From Dactylosporangium fulvum (GTDB taxonomy: Bacteria > Actinomycetota > Actinomycetes > Mycobacteriales > Micromonosporaceae), in the NCBI RefSeq assembly GCF_025137375.1, contig NZ_CP073720.1, positions 1,388,501 through 1,452,500 on the forward strand: a DNA stretch of 64,000 nucleotides, given 5' to 3'. The number at the start of each line of letters is the position of its first letter. Position 1 is the first letter of the stretch. This document shows positions 50,365 to 61,859 of the stretch, one piece after another. Under the pieces are notes generated by a model. It saw only the letters and a list, made by a program, of their open reading frames with translations, did not search any database and had not been told where the DNA came from. A program made the translations under genes and the position numbers.

Positions 50365-50592
50365 ATGAAGCCGGACATTCACCCGGAGTACGTGACCACC
50401 GAGGTCACCTGCTCCTGCGGCAACTCGTTCACCACCCGCAGCACCGCCAAGGGCGGCACGATCCACGTGGAGACGTGCTCCGTCTGCCACCCGTTCTACA
50501 CGGGCAAGCAGCGCGTCCTCGACACCGCTGGCCGGGTCGCGAAGTTCCAGCAGAAGTACGCGAAGGTCCAGGCCAAGAAGGCCGCCAAGTAG
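50365..50592 (+). CDS. rpmE: 50S ribosomal protein L31, zinc-binding form
   Basis: A 75-residue L31. It starts [19 protein letters not shown] and has the zinc-binding cysteines in TCSCGNS and [13 protein letters not shown], so it is the C+ form replaced in zinc shortage by the C- paralogue. AAAGGACCGCGGCC gives the ribosome site. It is transcribed with prfA in many actinobacteria; here a hairpin terminator stands between the two. Confidence 0.95.
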   Translation: MKPDIHPEYVTTEVTCSCGNSFTTRSTAKGGTIHVETCSVCHPFYTGKQRVLDTAGRVAKFQQKYAKVQAKKAAK

Positions 50593-50601
50593 CGACGCTT
50601 C

Positions 50602-50645
50602 CGGCGCCCGCTCCGCCCGTGTGTACGGGACCGGAGCGGGCGCCG
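50602..50645 (+). terminator. Hairpin terminator after rpmE
   Basis: A 14-bp perfect stem, CGGCGCCCGCTCCG (50602-50615) and its complement (50632-50645), with a 16-base loop that itself contains a CCCGT/ACGGG mini-hairpin. It stands 9 bp after the rpmE stop and is followed by ACTTCGTTT. Confidence 0.7.
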
Positions 50646-50686
50646 ACTTCGTTTCACCCGATTTGTTCGTAGGGACCAGAGGGGAC

Positions 50687-51781
<1,095 letters not shown>

Positions 51782-51913
51782 TGCGGGTCTAACGCGGACG
51801 TCACATCATCGAAACCGTGCAGCGGGATGCTGGACTCCGGTAGCGTTTCGTGCCGGACGAGTTGTACTGATCGTGATCGCCGCTATTCCATCGACGCCAC
51901 CCGGAGGGGTGCC

Positions 51914-52126
51914 ATGCCGTCGTCGTCGCCCGTCGACCTGTCCGCAGCCCCACGCGCCGTCGTGAGCACGGCCGCCGAGTTGATCTACAAGGTCGGCCGT
52001 TCCGTGCTCGGCGCGGAACGGGTGCCGACGGCGAAGGCGAACGCCTGGGCGGCGGTGTGCGCCGACCAGGAGCGTGCCCGTATCCGCGAGGAGAACGCCC
52101 GCGTGTTGCTGTCGCGGGCCAACTGA
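51914..52126 (+). CDS. Small conserved-looking protein, unknown
   Basis: A 70-residue protein: MPSSSPVDLSAAPRAVVSTA, then a helical stretch with VGRSVLGAERVPTAKANAWA. Its ATG follows GGAGGGGTGCC, a good ribosome site, and the codon bias matches neighbours. No motif was recognised. It converges with the GGDEF gene, 11 bp apart. Confidence 0.55.
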   Translation: MPSSSPVDLSAAPRAVVSTAAELIYKVGRSVLGAERVPTAKANAWAAVCADQERARIREENARVLLSRAN

Positions 52127-52137
52127 CCCGTCGGTGC

Positions 52138-53670
52138 TCAGGACGCCGCGCGGGGCCTCGGGGCCTTGGCGCGGAGCATGGCGTGGTCGGCCGCCTCGAA
52201 CGCCTCGGCCACGCTGTTGAAGTGCTCGCCCGACAGGCCGGCCCAGCCGATGGTCACGCCCACCGGGGTGCCCGGCACCAGTGACTGCCAGTCCTCCGCC
52301 GCCACCGCGGCCACGATCCGGCGGGCGATCTCCCTGGCCTCGCCGTCGCTCGTCGTCGGCAGTACCACCACGAACTCGTCACCGCCGTAGCGCGCCACGA
52401 AGTCGCCCCTGCGCATCACACGGTTGAGGACCCCGGCGAAGCGCTGCAGGACCAGGTCGCCGGAGAGGTGGCCGTGGATGGTGTTGACCTCCTTGAACCC
52501 GTCGAGGTCGAGCACGCCCAGGACCGTGTGGCCACCGGTCTCGAACAGTTTGGCGACGTGCTCCTCGAGGTAGCGCCGGTTGGGCAGGCCGGTGAGCGGG
52601 TCGGTCTGGGCCTCGCCGCGGTGGAAGTCGATCCGCCGCACCATGTCCTCGTGGTCGAGCAGCGCGGCGACGCCCTCGACGAACAGGTCGCGGAGCCGGT
52701 CGAGCTGCGCCATCGCGACCCGGAACGCGCTGCGGTCGGCGTGGTAGGCCAGCCGGTAGTCGGCGGCGCCCAGGTGTGCCAGGGCGCGCAGGCGGTGCAG
52801 CTCGGCGCCGCCGAGAGAGTCCTCGCTGACGTCGGCGGTCTCCAGCCGCGCGACCGCCTCGATCGGGCGGCGCTCGGCGATCGCCTGGCAGACCGCCCCG
52901 AGGGTGCGCAGGTCACGGGCCCGGGTCGACATGCCGCCCGACTCGAGCAGCGGCCACGCCTCGAGGCCGGACTGGACCGCGCCCAGCGTGCCCATGCGGG
53001 CGATCGCGTAGCCCATGGCGCCGCGGGCGATCGGGCGGAGCCTGTCGAGCTCGTTCTCGTTCTGCTTGCGCTCCAGGTCGTGCACGATGTCGCGCAGGAT
53101 CCGCTGGCAGCCCTCGCTGTCGCCGCGGTGGTCGAGGTCGACGGCGAGCCGCAGCCGGATCTGCGGCGCGGCGAAGTCGGTGTTGGCGGTCGGCGAGCCG
53201 ACCTCGACGGCCACCTCGCGGGCCCGCTCCATGGCGGCCAGGGCGTGGCCGTGAAACCCCGTGTACGAATACGCCATCGCGAGGTTGTGCCAGCCCCAGG
53301 CGGTCGTCTCGTCGGTGAGCTCGACGGCGCCGAGCGCGCGTGAGCCGTGCACCAGCGCCCGCACACAGCGGTCCAGCGAGCCGGCGCGCAGGGCCACGAT
53401 GGCGGCCAGGGCCTGCAGTTCGCCGTATTGCGCGGGGTCCTGCACCTGGCGGGCCGCCGCCAGCCCGGCGTCGAGCGCGGCCGGGTAGTCCGTCGATCGG
53501 CCCATGTTGATCAGCGCGATCAACCGGAGCGTCAGCGCCTCGACGCGGTCGTGCGGGGACTGGTCGTCGGCCAGCACCCGGTCGACGACCGCCATCGCCT
53601 CGCCCAGTTGATCCTGGAAGATCAGCCGGCGGGCGCGCGTCAACTCCGACGTGCGGTCGGCAACCGCCAT
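52138..53670 (-). CDS. GGDEF diguanylate cyclase with TPR-like N-terminal domain
   Basis: A 510-residue cytoplasmic protein. Residues 1-330 are helical repeats resembling TPRs (for example GWHNLAMAYSYTGFHGHALAAMERAREVA). The C-terminal GGDEF domain starts TDPLTGLPNRRYLEEHV and has the intact active-site loop YGGDEFVVVLP near residue 430. The inhibitory I-site RxxD is present as RRGD five residues before it, so the enzyme is probably active and feedback-controlled by c-di-GMP. No EAL domain follows. It lies on the opposite strand from prfA and prmC and is divergent from prmC. Confidence 0.88.
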   Translation of the reverse strand: MAVADRTSELTRARRLIFQDQLGEAMAVVDRVLADDQSPHDRVEALTLRLIALINMGRSTDYPAALDAGLAAARQVQDPAQYGELQALAAIVALRAGSLDRCVRALVHGSRALGAVELTDETTAWGWHNLAMAYSYTGFHGHALAAMERAREVAVEVGSPTANTDFAAPQIRLRLAVDLDHRGDSEGCQRILRDIVHDLERKQNENELDRLRPIARGAMGYAIARMGTLGAVQSGLEAWPLLESGGMSTRARDLRTLGAVCQAIAERRPIEAVARLETADVSEDSLGGAELHRLRALAHLGAADYRLAYHADRSAFRVAMAQLDRLRDLFVEGVAALLDHEDMVRRIDFHRGEAQTDPLTGLPNRRYLEEHVAKLFETGGHTVLGVLDLDGFKEVNTIHGHLSGDLVLQRFAGVLNRVMRRGDFVARYGGDEFVVVLPTTSDGEAREIARRIVAAVAAEDWQSLVPGTPVGVTIGWAGLSGEHFNSVAEAFEAADHAMLRAKAPRPRAAS

Positions 53671-53705
53671 CGGAACCCCCTTTCAGCGCGCCCCATGATT
53701 ATGGG

Positions 53706-54575
53706 GTGCACAGCGTCGAAGATGACATGCCGGAACGTGGGTTGCCCACGCCTTCCGCGGCGATCGCCACCGCGGCCCGCGTCCTGGCCAGCGCCGGTGT
53801 CGCCTCGCCACGGGTCGACGCGGAACTGCTGGCGGCGCACGTTCTGGGCATTCCGCGCACCCGCCTCCTGACCGCACCGCGGTTGGCCACCGAGCAGGCG
53901 GCCGAGTTCGACCGGTTGGTGGGGCTGCGCGCCACCCGTGTGCCCTTGCAGCATTTGACCGGCGAAGCCCCGTTCTTCGGGTTCGAGCTCGCGGTCGGTC
54001 CGGGCGTCTTCATCCCGCGGTTCGAGACGGAGTTGCTCGTCGAGTGGGCGCTGCGGCACCCGGGCCGCACGGTCGTCGACCTGTGCAGCGGCTCGGGCGC
54101 GATCGCGATCGCGGTCGCCCGGGCCCGGCCGGACGCGGACGTCTACGCCGTGGAGGCGTCGGCGCAGGCGCTGGACTGGTTGCGCCGCAACGCGACCCGG
54201 CTGGCGCCGTCGGTGCGCGTGGTGCACGGCGACGTGACCGACCCGACGGTTTTGTCCGACGTGGACGGTTCGGCCGACTTGGTCCTGTGTAATCCACCCT
54301 ACGTCCCGGAGGACGCCCCGGTCGACGTCGAGGTGCGCGACCACGACCCGCACGACGCGGTGTTCGGGGGCCGGGACGGGATGGATCTGATGCCCGGCAT
54401 CGCCCGCCGCGCGGCGGGGCTGCTCCGCCCGGGCGGCGTCCTGGCGATCGAGCACGACGACACCCAGGGCGAGACGCTGCCCGCCCTGCTCCGCGAGGCC
54501 GGCTTCACCGACGTCGCCGACCACCGGGATCTGGCCGGCCGCCCCAGGTTCACCACAGCGCGGCTCCCGGCCTGA
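53706..54575 (+). CDS. prmC: Release factor glutamine methyltransferase
   Basis: A 289-residue SAM-dependent methyltransferase (HemK). The N-terminal helical domain ends PLQHLTGEAPFFGFELAVGPGVFIPRFETELLVEW, a family signature. Motif I is VVDLCSGSGAIAIAVA, and the glutamine-binding NPPY is at about residues 196-199. It methylates the GGQ glutamine of RF1 and RF2, and prfA is encoded nearby. The frame opens with GTG 53706; an ATG at 53727 is an alternative. Confidence 0.93.
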   Translation: MHSVEDDMPERGLPTPSAAIATAARVLASAGVASPRVDAELLAAHVLGIPRTRLLTAPRLATEQAAEFDRLVGLRATRVPLQHLTGEAPFFGFELAVGPGVFIPRFETELLVEWALRHPGRTVVDLCSGSGAIAIAVARARPDADVYAVEASAQALDWLRRNATRLAPSVRVVHGDVTDPTVLSDVDGSADLVLCNPPYVPEDAPVDVEVRDHDPHDAVFGGRDGMDLMPGIARRAAGLLRPGGVLAIEHDDTQGETLPALLREAGFTDVADHRDLAGRPRFTTARLPA

Positions 54576-54618
54576 CCGGGCGAGCCGCATCCCGGGAACG
54601 CCTGGCAGACTAACGATC

Positions 54619-55263
54619 GTGATGCTCTACGACTGCAGCCAGCTGGCCGAGCGCGAGCGCGGCGTCGCCGCCGCCATCGAGGCGGTGCAGCGGGGCGACC
54701 TGATCGTCATGCCGACCGACACCATCTACGGCATCGGCGCCGACGCCTTCAAATCGTGGTCGGTCACCGCGCTCAACAACGCCAAGGGACGCACGGCGCC
54801 GGTGCCGGTGCTGGTCGGGTCGCGGCACACGCTCGACGGGCTGGTGTTCGGCCTGCCGCAGGCGGCCCGTGACCTCGTCGACGCGTTCTGGCCGGGCGCC
54901 CTGACCATCGTCGTCGAGCACGCCCCGAGTCTGCAGTGGGACCTGGGCAGCAACGACGGCACGGTGGCCGTGCGCATGCCGCTGCACCCGATCGCGCTGG
55001 AGGTGCTGCGCGAGACGGGCCCGATGGCGGTCTCCTCGGCGAACAAGGTCGGCCAGCCGCTGCCGCAGACCGCGGAGGAGGCCCGCGACCAGCTCGGTTA
55101 CGCGGTGAGCGTCTACCTGAGCACGCCGGCCGAGCTCGACAACGTCACGAGCACCATCGTCGACGTCACCGCGAACCGTGTGCGCGCGGTCCGCCTCGGC
55201 GGCATCGACCTGGACCAGCTCCGCGAGGTCGTGCCCGAGATCGAGGACCCGGCCGCGGCCTGA
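54619..55263 (+). CDS. L-threonylcarbamoyladenylate synthase (Sua5/YrdC/TsaC)
   Basis: A 214-residue YrdC-domain protein that makes the TC-AMP intermediate of tRNA t6A37. Typical segments are GDLIVMPTDTIYGIGADAF, NAKGRTAPVPVLVGS, FWPGALTIVVEH and MAVSSANKVGQPLPQTAEEARDQLG, the last three lining the substrate tunnel. It follows prmC after 43 bp, its usual place in actinobacteria. GTG 54619 or ATG 54622 may start it. A second YrdC-domain gene lies convergent only 19 bp away, which is unusual. Confidence 0.9.
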   Translation: MMLYDCSQLAERERGVAAAIEAVQRGDLIVMPTDTIYGIGADAFKSWSVTALNNAKGRTAPVPVLVGSRHTLDGLVFGLPQAARDLVDAFWPGALTIVVEHAPSLQWDLGSNDGTVAVRMPLHPIALEVLRETGPMAVSSANKVGQPLPQTAEEARDQLGYAVSVYLSTPAELDNVTSTIVDVTANRVRAVRLGGIDLDQLREVVPEIEDPAAA

Positions 55264-55282
55264 GCGGAGCCGGCCGGGCCCG

Positions 55283-55933
55283 TCAGCCGGCGACGGCCTC
55301 GATCTCCTCGAGCGTCACCGGGCCCTGCCGGAGCACCTCGAAGCCGTCGCCGGTCAGCCGGACCAGCGTCGAGGCCTTGCTGTGGGTGATCGAGGTCTTG
55401 TCCTCCAGCACCGGCACGACCTCCTCGCCGGACCAGTCCAGCTCGGGCAGGAAGTTGAAGTCCAGCGGCGCGCTCTCCTCGCCGGAGCGGTTGAGGCTGG
55501 TCGCCGTGACGGGCGCGCCGAGCAGGTCGACGACCTGGAGGGTCGCCGGGTGGTCGGGCACCCGCACCCCGACCGTGCCGTTGAGGGTGACGAGCCGGTC
55601 CGGCAGGCGACCGCTCTGCGGTACCACCACCGTCAGCGGACCCGGCGTGAACGCCCGGACGAGCCGGTCGGCCACCTCGTCGAGCCGGGCGAACTCGTGG
55701 GCCATGCGCAGCGACCCGCACGCCACGTGCATCGGGTTGTCGAGGCTGCGGCCCTTGGCCCGGAAGACCTTCTCGACGGCCCGCTCGTCGGTCGCCATGG
55801 CGGCGACCATGTAGCCGGTCTCGGTCGGCAGGACCGCGAGCCCGCCCCGGCGCAGGTGGTCGGCAACCCTGGCGGCGGCGCCGAAGGACAACAGCTTGGC
55901 GGGGCTGTGCGTGAGCGCTTCGAACGTGGTCAC
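55283..55933 (-). CDS. Second Sua5/YciO/YrdC-domain protein
   Basis: A 216-residue YrdC-domain protein starting at GTG (VTTFEALTHSPAKLLSFG). The domain contains GGLAVLPTETGYMVAAMATDERAVEKVFRAKGRS, FTPGPLTVVVPQ and APVTATSLNRSGEESA. Compared with the neighbouring paralogue, the substrate lysine-arginine and the SxxN loop differ (TSLNRSG against SSANKVG), so it may have another role such as the YciO or cofactor-modifying branch. It is convergent with the first copy and divergent from the phosphatase gene. Confidence 0.8.
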   Translation of the reverse strand: MTTFEALTHSPAKLLSFGAAARVADHLRRGGLAVLPTETGYMVAAMATDERAVEKVFRAKGRSLDNPMHVACGSLRMAHEFARLDEVADRLVRAFTPGPLTVVVPQSGRLPDRLVTLNGTVGVRVPDHPATLQVVDLLGAPVTATSLNRSGEESAPLDFNFLPELDWSGEEVVPVLEDKTSITHSKASTLVRLTGDGFEVLRQGPVTLEEIEAVAG

Positions 55934-55970
55934 GGACCGCCATGTTATCGCTGCACGTAGGCTTGCCGTC

Positions 55971-56561
55971 ATGGCGTCACCCTTCAGCGTCCTGTGCGTC
56001 TGCATGGGCAACATCTGCCGGTCGCCGATGGCGGAGCGGCTGCTCGTCGCCGACGCGCTCGCACTCGGGGCGTCGTCGGACCTGCTCTACGTGCACGGGG
56101 CCGGGACCGGCGGGTGGCACGTGGGGGAGTCGATGGACCCGCAGGCCGCCAAGCAGGTGCTGGCCCGCGGTGGTGACGTCACCGACTTCCGGGCCCGCAA
56201 GCTGCTCGCCGAGCACGTCGACGCGTCCGACCTGGTCCTGACGGCGACCGGTGAGCAGGTCGACTTCGTCCGGGAGATGCGGCCCGACGCGGCGGCCCGC
56301 ACGTTCGTCTTCGGCGAGTTCGGCCGCCTGCTGCAGGAGGTCGACCTGGCCGCGCTCCCGCCGGCCGGGCGCGACGCGGACGGCGTCCACGCGCGCGGGG
56401 TGGCGCTCGTCGAGGCGGCCGACCGGGCCAGGGCGGGCCGTGAGCCGCTGCCGGAGGACGACCTGGACGATCCGTGGGGCCGGCCGGACGCGTACTTCAG
56501 CCGCGTGGCCGACGAGGTCCACGCCGTCACCCGCCCCCTGGCCGCCGTCCTGCTGCGCTGA
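55971..56561 (+). CDS. Low-molecular-weight protein-tyrosine-phosphatase family protein
   Basis: A 196-residue LMW phosphatase. The P-loop CMGNICRS holds the CX5R motif (Cys11, Arg17) right at the N-terminus. The acidic residue is expected in LDDPWGRPDAYF near residue 165, matching the usual DPW/DPF loop. It is somewhat longer than the 150-residue standard because of an insert (about 110-150). The ATG lies 37 bp after the divergent YrdC gene. Its 3' end overlaps the convergent SDR gene by 35 bp. Confidence 0.88.
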   Translation: MASPFSVLCVCMGNICRSPMAERLLVADALALGASSDLLYVHGAGTGGWHVGESMDPQAAKQVLARGGDVTDFRARKLLAEHVDASDLVLTATGEQVDFVREMRPDAAARTFVFGEFGRLLQEVDLAALPPAGRDADGVHARGVALVEAADRARAGREPLPEDDLDDPWGRPDAYFSRVADEVHAVTRPLAAVLLR

Positions 56562-58020
56562 TCGGCTCCGGCTTGGTCGCGGTCCGGACGATGTTGCGGG
56601 CCATGCCGCCGAAGACGAACGCGTGGAACGGTGCCACCGACCACCAGTAGGCGTGCCCGGCCAGGCCCTTCGGCAGGAAGACCGCGCGCTGCTCGTAGAC
56701 GGTGCCGCCCGAGCCGTCGCCGACCGCGCGCATCTCCAGCCAGGCGCGGCCCGGCAGCTTCATCTCGGCGCGCAGGCGCAGCAACTCGCCCGGGACGATC
56801 TCCTCGACCCGCCAGAAGTCCAGCGCCTCGCCGACGTAGAGGCGGTGCGGGTCCCGCCGGCCGCGGCGCAGGCCGACACCGCCGACCGCGCGGTCGAGCC
56901 AGCCGCGCACCGACCAGGCGAGCGGGAACGAGTGCCAGCCGTTCTCGCCGCCGATCGCCTCGATGACCCGCCAGACCCGCCCCGGAGGCACGTCGACGCG
57001 GCGGGAGCGCTCGTCGCGGTACACGCTGCCGCCCGACCAGTCGGGATCGCTGGGCAGCGGGTCGCTCGGCGCGCCCGGCAGGACGGCGTTGGCCCAGCGG
57101 GTCTCCACCTCGGCATCCCGGATCTTCCGCAGCGCCAGTTGTACGGCGAGGTCGAACCCGGTCAGCCCGTCGTGCGGATCCGGCACGTACCCGGCGATGT
57201 CGTGCTCGCGGCAGACCGCCTCGTGGATCAGGCTGCCGACCAGCGGGCGGGCGATCCGGTTCGGCACCGGCGTCACCAGGCCGACCCAGTACGACGAGAG
57301 CCACGGCGTCAGGACGCGGACCGGCAGCAGGAGGCGGCGGCGCAGGCCGGCGACCTTCGCGTACCGCTGCATCATGTCGGCATACGTGAGGACGTCCGGC
57401 CCGCCGATGTCGAACGCCCGGTTGACCCGCGGCGGGAACACCTCGGCGGCGGCGACCAGGTAGCGCAGCACGTCGCGGATGGCGATCGGCTGGATCCGGT
57501 TGCGGACCCAGGCCGGCGTGACCATCACCGGCAGGCGTTCGGTGAGGTACCGCAGCATCTCGAACGACGCCGAGCCGGACCCGATGATCACCGCGGCCCG
57601 GAAGACCACGGTCGGCACTCCGCTGCGCAGGAAGATGTCGCCGACCTCGCCCCGCGAGCGCAGGTGCGCGGACGCCCGCTCGCCGGGCACCGGCCCGCCG
57701 AGGTAGACGATGCGCTGGACGTCGGCGTCGCGTGCCGCGATCACCACGTTCAGCGCGCTCTCCCGGTCGACGTCCTCGAACGCGGCCCGGCCGAGGGCGT
57801 GCACCAGGTAGTACACGACCTCGATGCCCTGCATCGCCTCGGCGAGGCCCTCGTCGGAGGCCACGTCGCCGGCGACGATCTCGACCTTGCCGGCCCACGG
57901 CACGTCACGCAGCCGGCGCGGGTCGCGGGTCAGGCAGCGCACCTCATGGCCCGCGGCCAGCAGGCGCGGGACCAGCCGACCTCCGACGTAGCCGGTCGCG
58001 CCGGTCACCAGGCATCGCAT
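56527..58020 (-). CDS. NAD(P)-binding SDR protein with DUF2867 domain
   Basis: A 497-residue two-domain protein. Residues 1-300 are an atypical SDR (NmrA/TMR-like): the dinucleotide motif is VTGATGYVGGRLVPRLL, then RIVYLGGPVPGE and a RIQPIAIRDVLRYL segment. The C-terminal 180 residues match DUF2867, a START-like fold (RRVDVPPGRVWRVIEAIGGENGWHS, VEEIVPGELLRLRAEMKLPGRAWLEM). Such fusions are frequent in actinobacteria. The function is unknown. It is divergent from glyA with 44 bp between. Confidence 0.83.
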   Translation of the reverse strand: MRCLVTGATGYVGGRLVPRLLAAGHEVRCLTRDPRRLRDVPWAGKVEIVAGDVASDEGLAEAMQGIEVVYYLVHALGRAAFEDVDRESALNVVIAARDADVQRIVYLGGPVPGERASAHLRSRGEVGDIFLRSGVPTVVFRAAVIIGSGSASFEMLRYLTERLPVMVTPAWVRNRIQPIAIRDVLRYLVAAAEVFPPRVNRAFDIGGPDVLTYADMMQRYAKVAGLRRRLLLPVRVLTPWLSSYWVGLVTPVPNRIARPLVGSLIHEAVCREHDIAGYVPDPHDGLTGFDLAVQLALRKIRDAEVETRWANAVLPGAPSDPLPSDPDWSGGSVYRDERSRRVDVPPGRVWRVIEAIGGENGWHSFPLAWSVRGWLDRAVGGVGLRRGRRDPHRLYVGEALDFWRVEEIVPGELLRLRAEMKLPGRAWLEMRAVGDGSGGTVYEQRAVFLPKGLAGHAYWWSVAPFHAFVFGGMARNIVRTATKPEPISAAGRRPGGG

Positions 58021-58064
58021 GACTTCATGCTTACCCTGAGCGATTGCCACCTAGACTGCGTTTC

Positions 58065-59315
58065 ATGGGCGACACGTACTGGGGTCCGGACTTCGACGCG
58101 CTCCGCGATACCGATCCGGAGATCGCCGACGTCGTCCTCAACGAGCTGCAGCGCCTCCGCGGCGGGCTGCAGCTGATCGCGAGTGAGAACTTCACGTCCC
58201 CGGCGGTGCTGGCCGCGCTCGGCTCGACGCTGACGAACAAGTACGCCGAGGGGTATCCCGGCCGGCGGTACTATGGGGGCTGCGGCCAGGTGGACCGCGC
58301 CGAGGAGCTGGGGATCGAGCGGGCCAAGGCCCTCTTCGGCGCCGAGCACGCCAACCTGCAGCCGCACAGCGGCGCGAGCGCCAACCTGGCCGCCTATGCC
58401 GCGCTGCTCGTGCCGGGCGACACGGTGCTGGCGATGGAGCTGCCGCACGGTGGCCACCTGACCCACGGCAGCAAGGTCAACTTCTCCGGCAAGTGGTTCA
58501 ACACGGTCGGCTACCCGGTGAGCAAGGAGGACGAGCTCATCGACTACGACGAGGTCCGCGACCTCGCGCTCGCCCACCGGCCCAAGATGATCATCTGCGG
58601 GGCGACCGCCTACCCGCGGCTCATCGACTTCGCGCGGTTCCGCGAGATCGCCGACGAGGTCGGCGCCTACCTCATGGTCGACGCGGCGCACTTCATCGGG
58701 CTCGTCGCGGGCAAGGCGATCCCGTCGCCGGTGCCTTATGCCGACGTGGTCTGCTTCACCACCCACAAGGTCCTGCGCGGCCCGCGCGGCGGCATGATCC
58801 TGTGTCGCGAGTCACTCGCCCAGCGCATCGACAAGGCGGTCTTCCCGTTCACCCAGGGCGGCCCGCTGATGCACGTCGTGGCCGCGAAGGCGGTCGCGCT
58901 CAAGGAGGCGGCGCAGCCGCAGTTCGCCGACTACGCGCGGCAGGTGGTCGCCAACGCCCGCGAGCTCGCCGCCGGGCTGGCCGCGGAGGGCATGCGCCCC
59001 GTCTCCGGCGGCACCGACACCCACCTGGCCCTCATCGACCTGCGTGCGCTCCAGATCACCGGCCGGGAGGCGGAGGAGCGGTGCGACGCGAACGGGATCA
59101 CGCTCAACAAGAACGCCATCCCGTATGACCCGGAGAAGCCGATGACCGCGTCCGGCATCCGGGTGGGGACCCCGTCGGTGACGACACAGGGGATGAAGGA
59201 GCCGCAGATGCGCCGGATCGCTGGGCTGATCGCCGCGGCGGTGCGCGGCGAGGACGTCAGGGACCGGGTCGCCGCCCTGGTGGGGGACTTCCCGGCGTAC
59301 CCTGCTCTCTCGTGA
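58065..59315 (+). CDS. glyA: Serine hydroxymethyltransferase
   Basis: A 416-residue PLP enzyme that interconverts serine and glycine with tetrahydrofolate. Diagnostic parts: [44 protein letters not shown], and the PLP lysine Lys235 in [14 protein letters not shown]. The C-terminal part with TPSVTTQG is also intact. The next gene starts within its stop codon (GTGA). A normal length and no odd residues were noted. Confidence 0.95.
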   Translation: MGDTYWGPDFDALRDTDPEIADVVLNELQRLRGGLQLIASENFTSPAVLAALGSTLTNKYAEGYPGRRYYGGCGQVDRAEELGIERAKALFGAEHANLQPHSGASANLAAYAALLVPGDTVLAMELPHGGHLTHGSKVNFSGKWFNTVGYPVSKEDELIDYDEVRDLALAHRPKMIICGATAYPRLIDFARFREIADEVGAYLMVDAAHFIGLVAGKAIPSPVPYADVVCFTTHKVLRGPRGGMILCRESLAQRIDKAVFPFTQGGPLMHVVAAKAVALKEAAQPQFADYARQVVANARELAAGLAAEGMRPVSGGTDTHLALIDLRALQITGREAEERCDANGITLNKNAIPYDPEKPMTASGIRVGTPSVTTQGMKEPQMRRIAGLIAAAVRGEDVRDRVAALVGDFPAYPALS

Positions 59316-59701
59316 CCCAGCGCCTGCACCACTTGCCGACCGCTCTCGTCGCCTCGGCCGTGCTGCTGGTCGTCGCGGTGGGAGTCGCCTGGCCGATCGG
59401 CGACGGCACGGCCTCGCTCGGCGCGGCCGCCGGTGTTGCCCTGGTCGTGCTCAGCTACCTGGTGTCCAGCCTGGTCGTCGTCTGGGTCGACGCGGTGGCC
59501 CGGAACCTCCTGCTGCCCGTTGTCCTGCTCACGTATGCGCTGAAGTTCGCCGTGTTTGGCCTGGTCATGTACCGGGTCAGGGAAACGGGATGGGCCGGGC
59601 TGCGGGTGATGGGCGTGACCGTGATCGTGGCGACGGTCGTGTGGACCGGCGCACAGTTGTACTGGATCCTGCGCGCCAAGACCCCCTACGTCGAGCCGTA
59701 G
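59312..59701 (+). CDS. Small membrane protein near the ATP synthase operon (AtpI-like)
   Basis: A 129-residue protein with four predicted membrane helices ([87 protein letters not shown]). The layout is like the ATP synthase I subunit family, and the position two genes before atpB supports this, though a dedicated AtpZ/AtpI follows at 59910. Its GTG overlaps the glyA stop by 4 bp. The function is tentative. Confidence 0.7.
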   Translation: MTQRLHHLPTALVASAVLLVVAVGVAWPIGDGTASLGAAAGVALVVLSYLVSSLVVVWVDAVARNLLLPVVLLTYALKFAVFGLVMYRVRETGWAGLRVMGVTVIVATVVWTGAQLYWILRAKTPYVEP

Positions 59702-59772
59702 CCGGTCGCCCTCTGACGGGCCGTGTCGTGGGGGTGGGCGGCGCGGCATTCACCCATGCGTCAGTCGGGAAG

Positions 59773-59866
59773 TTGACGCCCGGCGGGCCGGGGGCGTAGT
59801 AACGTCTACGGCCGCCGGTTGATGGGCCGAAGACGGATGAACCCCCGCGCGTCGAGCACGCGGGGG
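59773..59866 (+). promoter_or_regulatory. Candidate atp operon promoter with leader hairpin
   Basis: TTGACG (59773-59778) and TAGTAA (59797-59802) are separated by 18 bp. A 9-bp stem, ACCCCCGCG (59840-59848) with CGCGGGGGT (59858-59866), follows in the presumed leader about 30 bases after the start point. It has no T-run. It may be a pause or attenuator, or instead the terminator of the preceding gene. The atpI ATG lies 43 bp downstream of it. Confidence 0.5.
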
Positions 59867-59909
59867 TCGAGTTAGTGCTGGAATTCCCAGCTGATATCGT
59901 CACGGCGTC

Positions 59910-60122
59910 ATGGCGGACAAGCAGCCCCCTCAGCGACCGGACTCCGGCGTCAATGCAGGGTGGGCTGCCCTTGGCACGCTCCTCGGCGGCGTCATCGTTT
60001 GGGGCGGTATCGGCTACATGCTGGACCGGTGGCTTGACATCCCCTATCGCCTCGGCCTGCTCATAGGCATGATCGTCGGCATCTGTGGGGCGCTGTACCT
60101 GGTAGTCAAGCGGTTCGGTTAA
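59910..60122 (+). CDS. atpI: AtpZ/AtpI family protein
   Basis: A 70-residue membrane protein with two helices (AALGTLLGGVIVWGGIGYML and GLLIGMIVGICGALYLVV), a Pro/Gln-rich N-terminus and the conserved DRWLDIP linker. AtpI/AtpZ assists c-ring assembly and magnesium uptake. It leads the atp operon, with atpB beginning two bases after its stop. Confidence 0.85.
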   Translation: MADKQPPQRPDSGVNAGWAALGTLLGGVIVWGGIGYMLDRWLDIPYRLGLLIGMIVGICGALYLVVKRFG

Positions 60123-60124
60123 CG

Positions 60125-61256
<1,132 letters not shown>

Positions 61257-61301
61257 TTCTTCGCTGGTAACCACCACGCGACCGGACAGGAGGAGCGCAT
61301 C

Positions 61302-61859
61302 ATGATCCACTATTTTGCCGCAGAGGGAGAGGATGGCGGCAACGTCATCCTCCCGCACGTGCCTGAGATCATCGTCGGGTCGATCGCCTTCGCTCTGCTC
61401 TGCTTCGTTCTGATGAAGTTCGTATTCCCGCGCATGGAGGAGACCTTCCGCGCACGGGTGGACGCGATCGAGGGCGGCATCAAGCGCGCCGAGGAGGCGC
61501 AGGCCGAGGCCGGCCGGCTGCTCCAGCAATACAAGGAGCAGCTGGCGGAGGCCCGCACCGAGGCGGCCCGCATCCGTGACGAGGCGCGCGCCGACGCCAC
61601 GGGCATCCGTGAGGACATCCTCGCGAAGGCCCGTGAAGAAAGCGATCGCATCATCGCGGCGGGCCGGGACGCTCTGCAGACCGAGCGGCAGACCATCATC
61701 CGCCAGCTGCGGGCCGAGGTCGGCTCGCTGGCGGTCGACCTGGCCGGCCGGATCGTCGGGGAGTCCCTCGAGGAGGAGGCGCGGCGGCGGGGCACCGTCG
61801 AGCGGTTCCTGAGCGAGATCAGTGACGCGGACGCGGCCGATGCCGCGGGGCGGCGCTGA
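61302..61859 (+). CDS. atpF: F0 ATP synthase subunit b
   Basis: A 185-residue stator subunit. One N-terminal membrane helix (IIVGSIAFALLCFVLMKFVF) is followed by a long charged helix (EETFRARVDAIEGGIKRAEEAQAEAGRLLQQYKEQL and on) forming the peripheral stalk. GAGGAGCGCATC provides the ribosome site. Its stop overlaps atpH by one base. Confidence 0.95.
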   Translation: MIHYFAAEGEDGGNVILPHVPEIIVGSIAFALLCFVLMKFVFPRMEETFRARVDAIEGGIKRAEEAQAEAGRLLQQYKEQLAEARTEAARIRDEARADATGIREDILAKAREESDRIIAAGRDALQTERQTIIRQLRAEVGSLAVDLAGRIVGESLEEEARRRGTVERFLSEISDADAADAAGRR

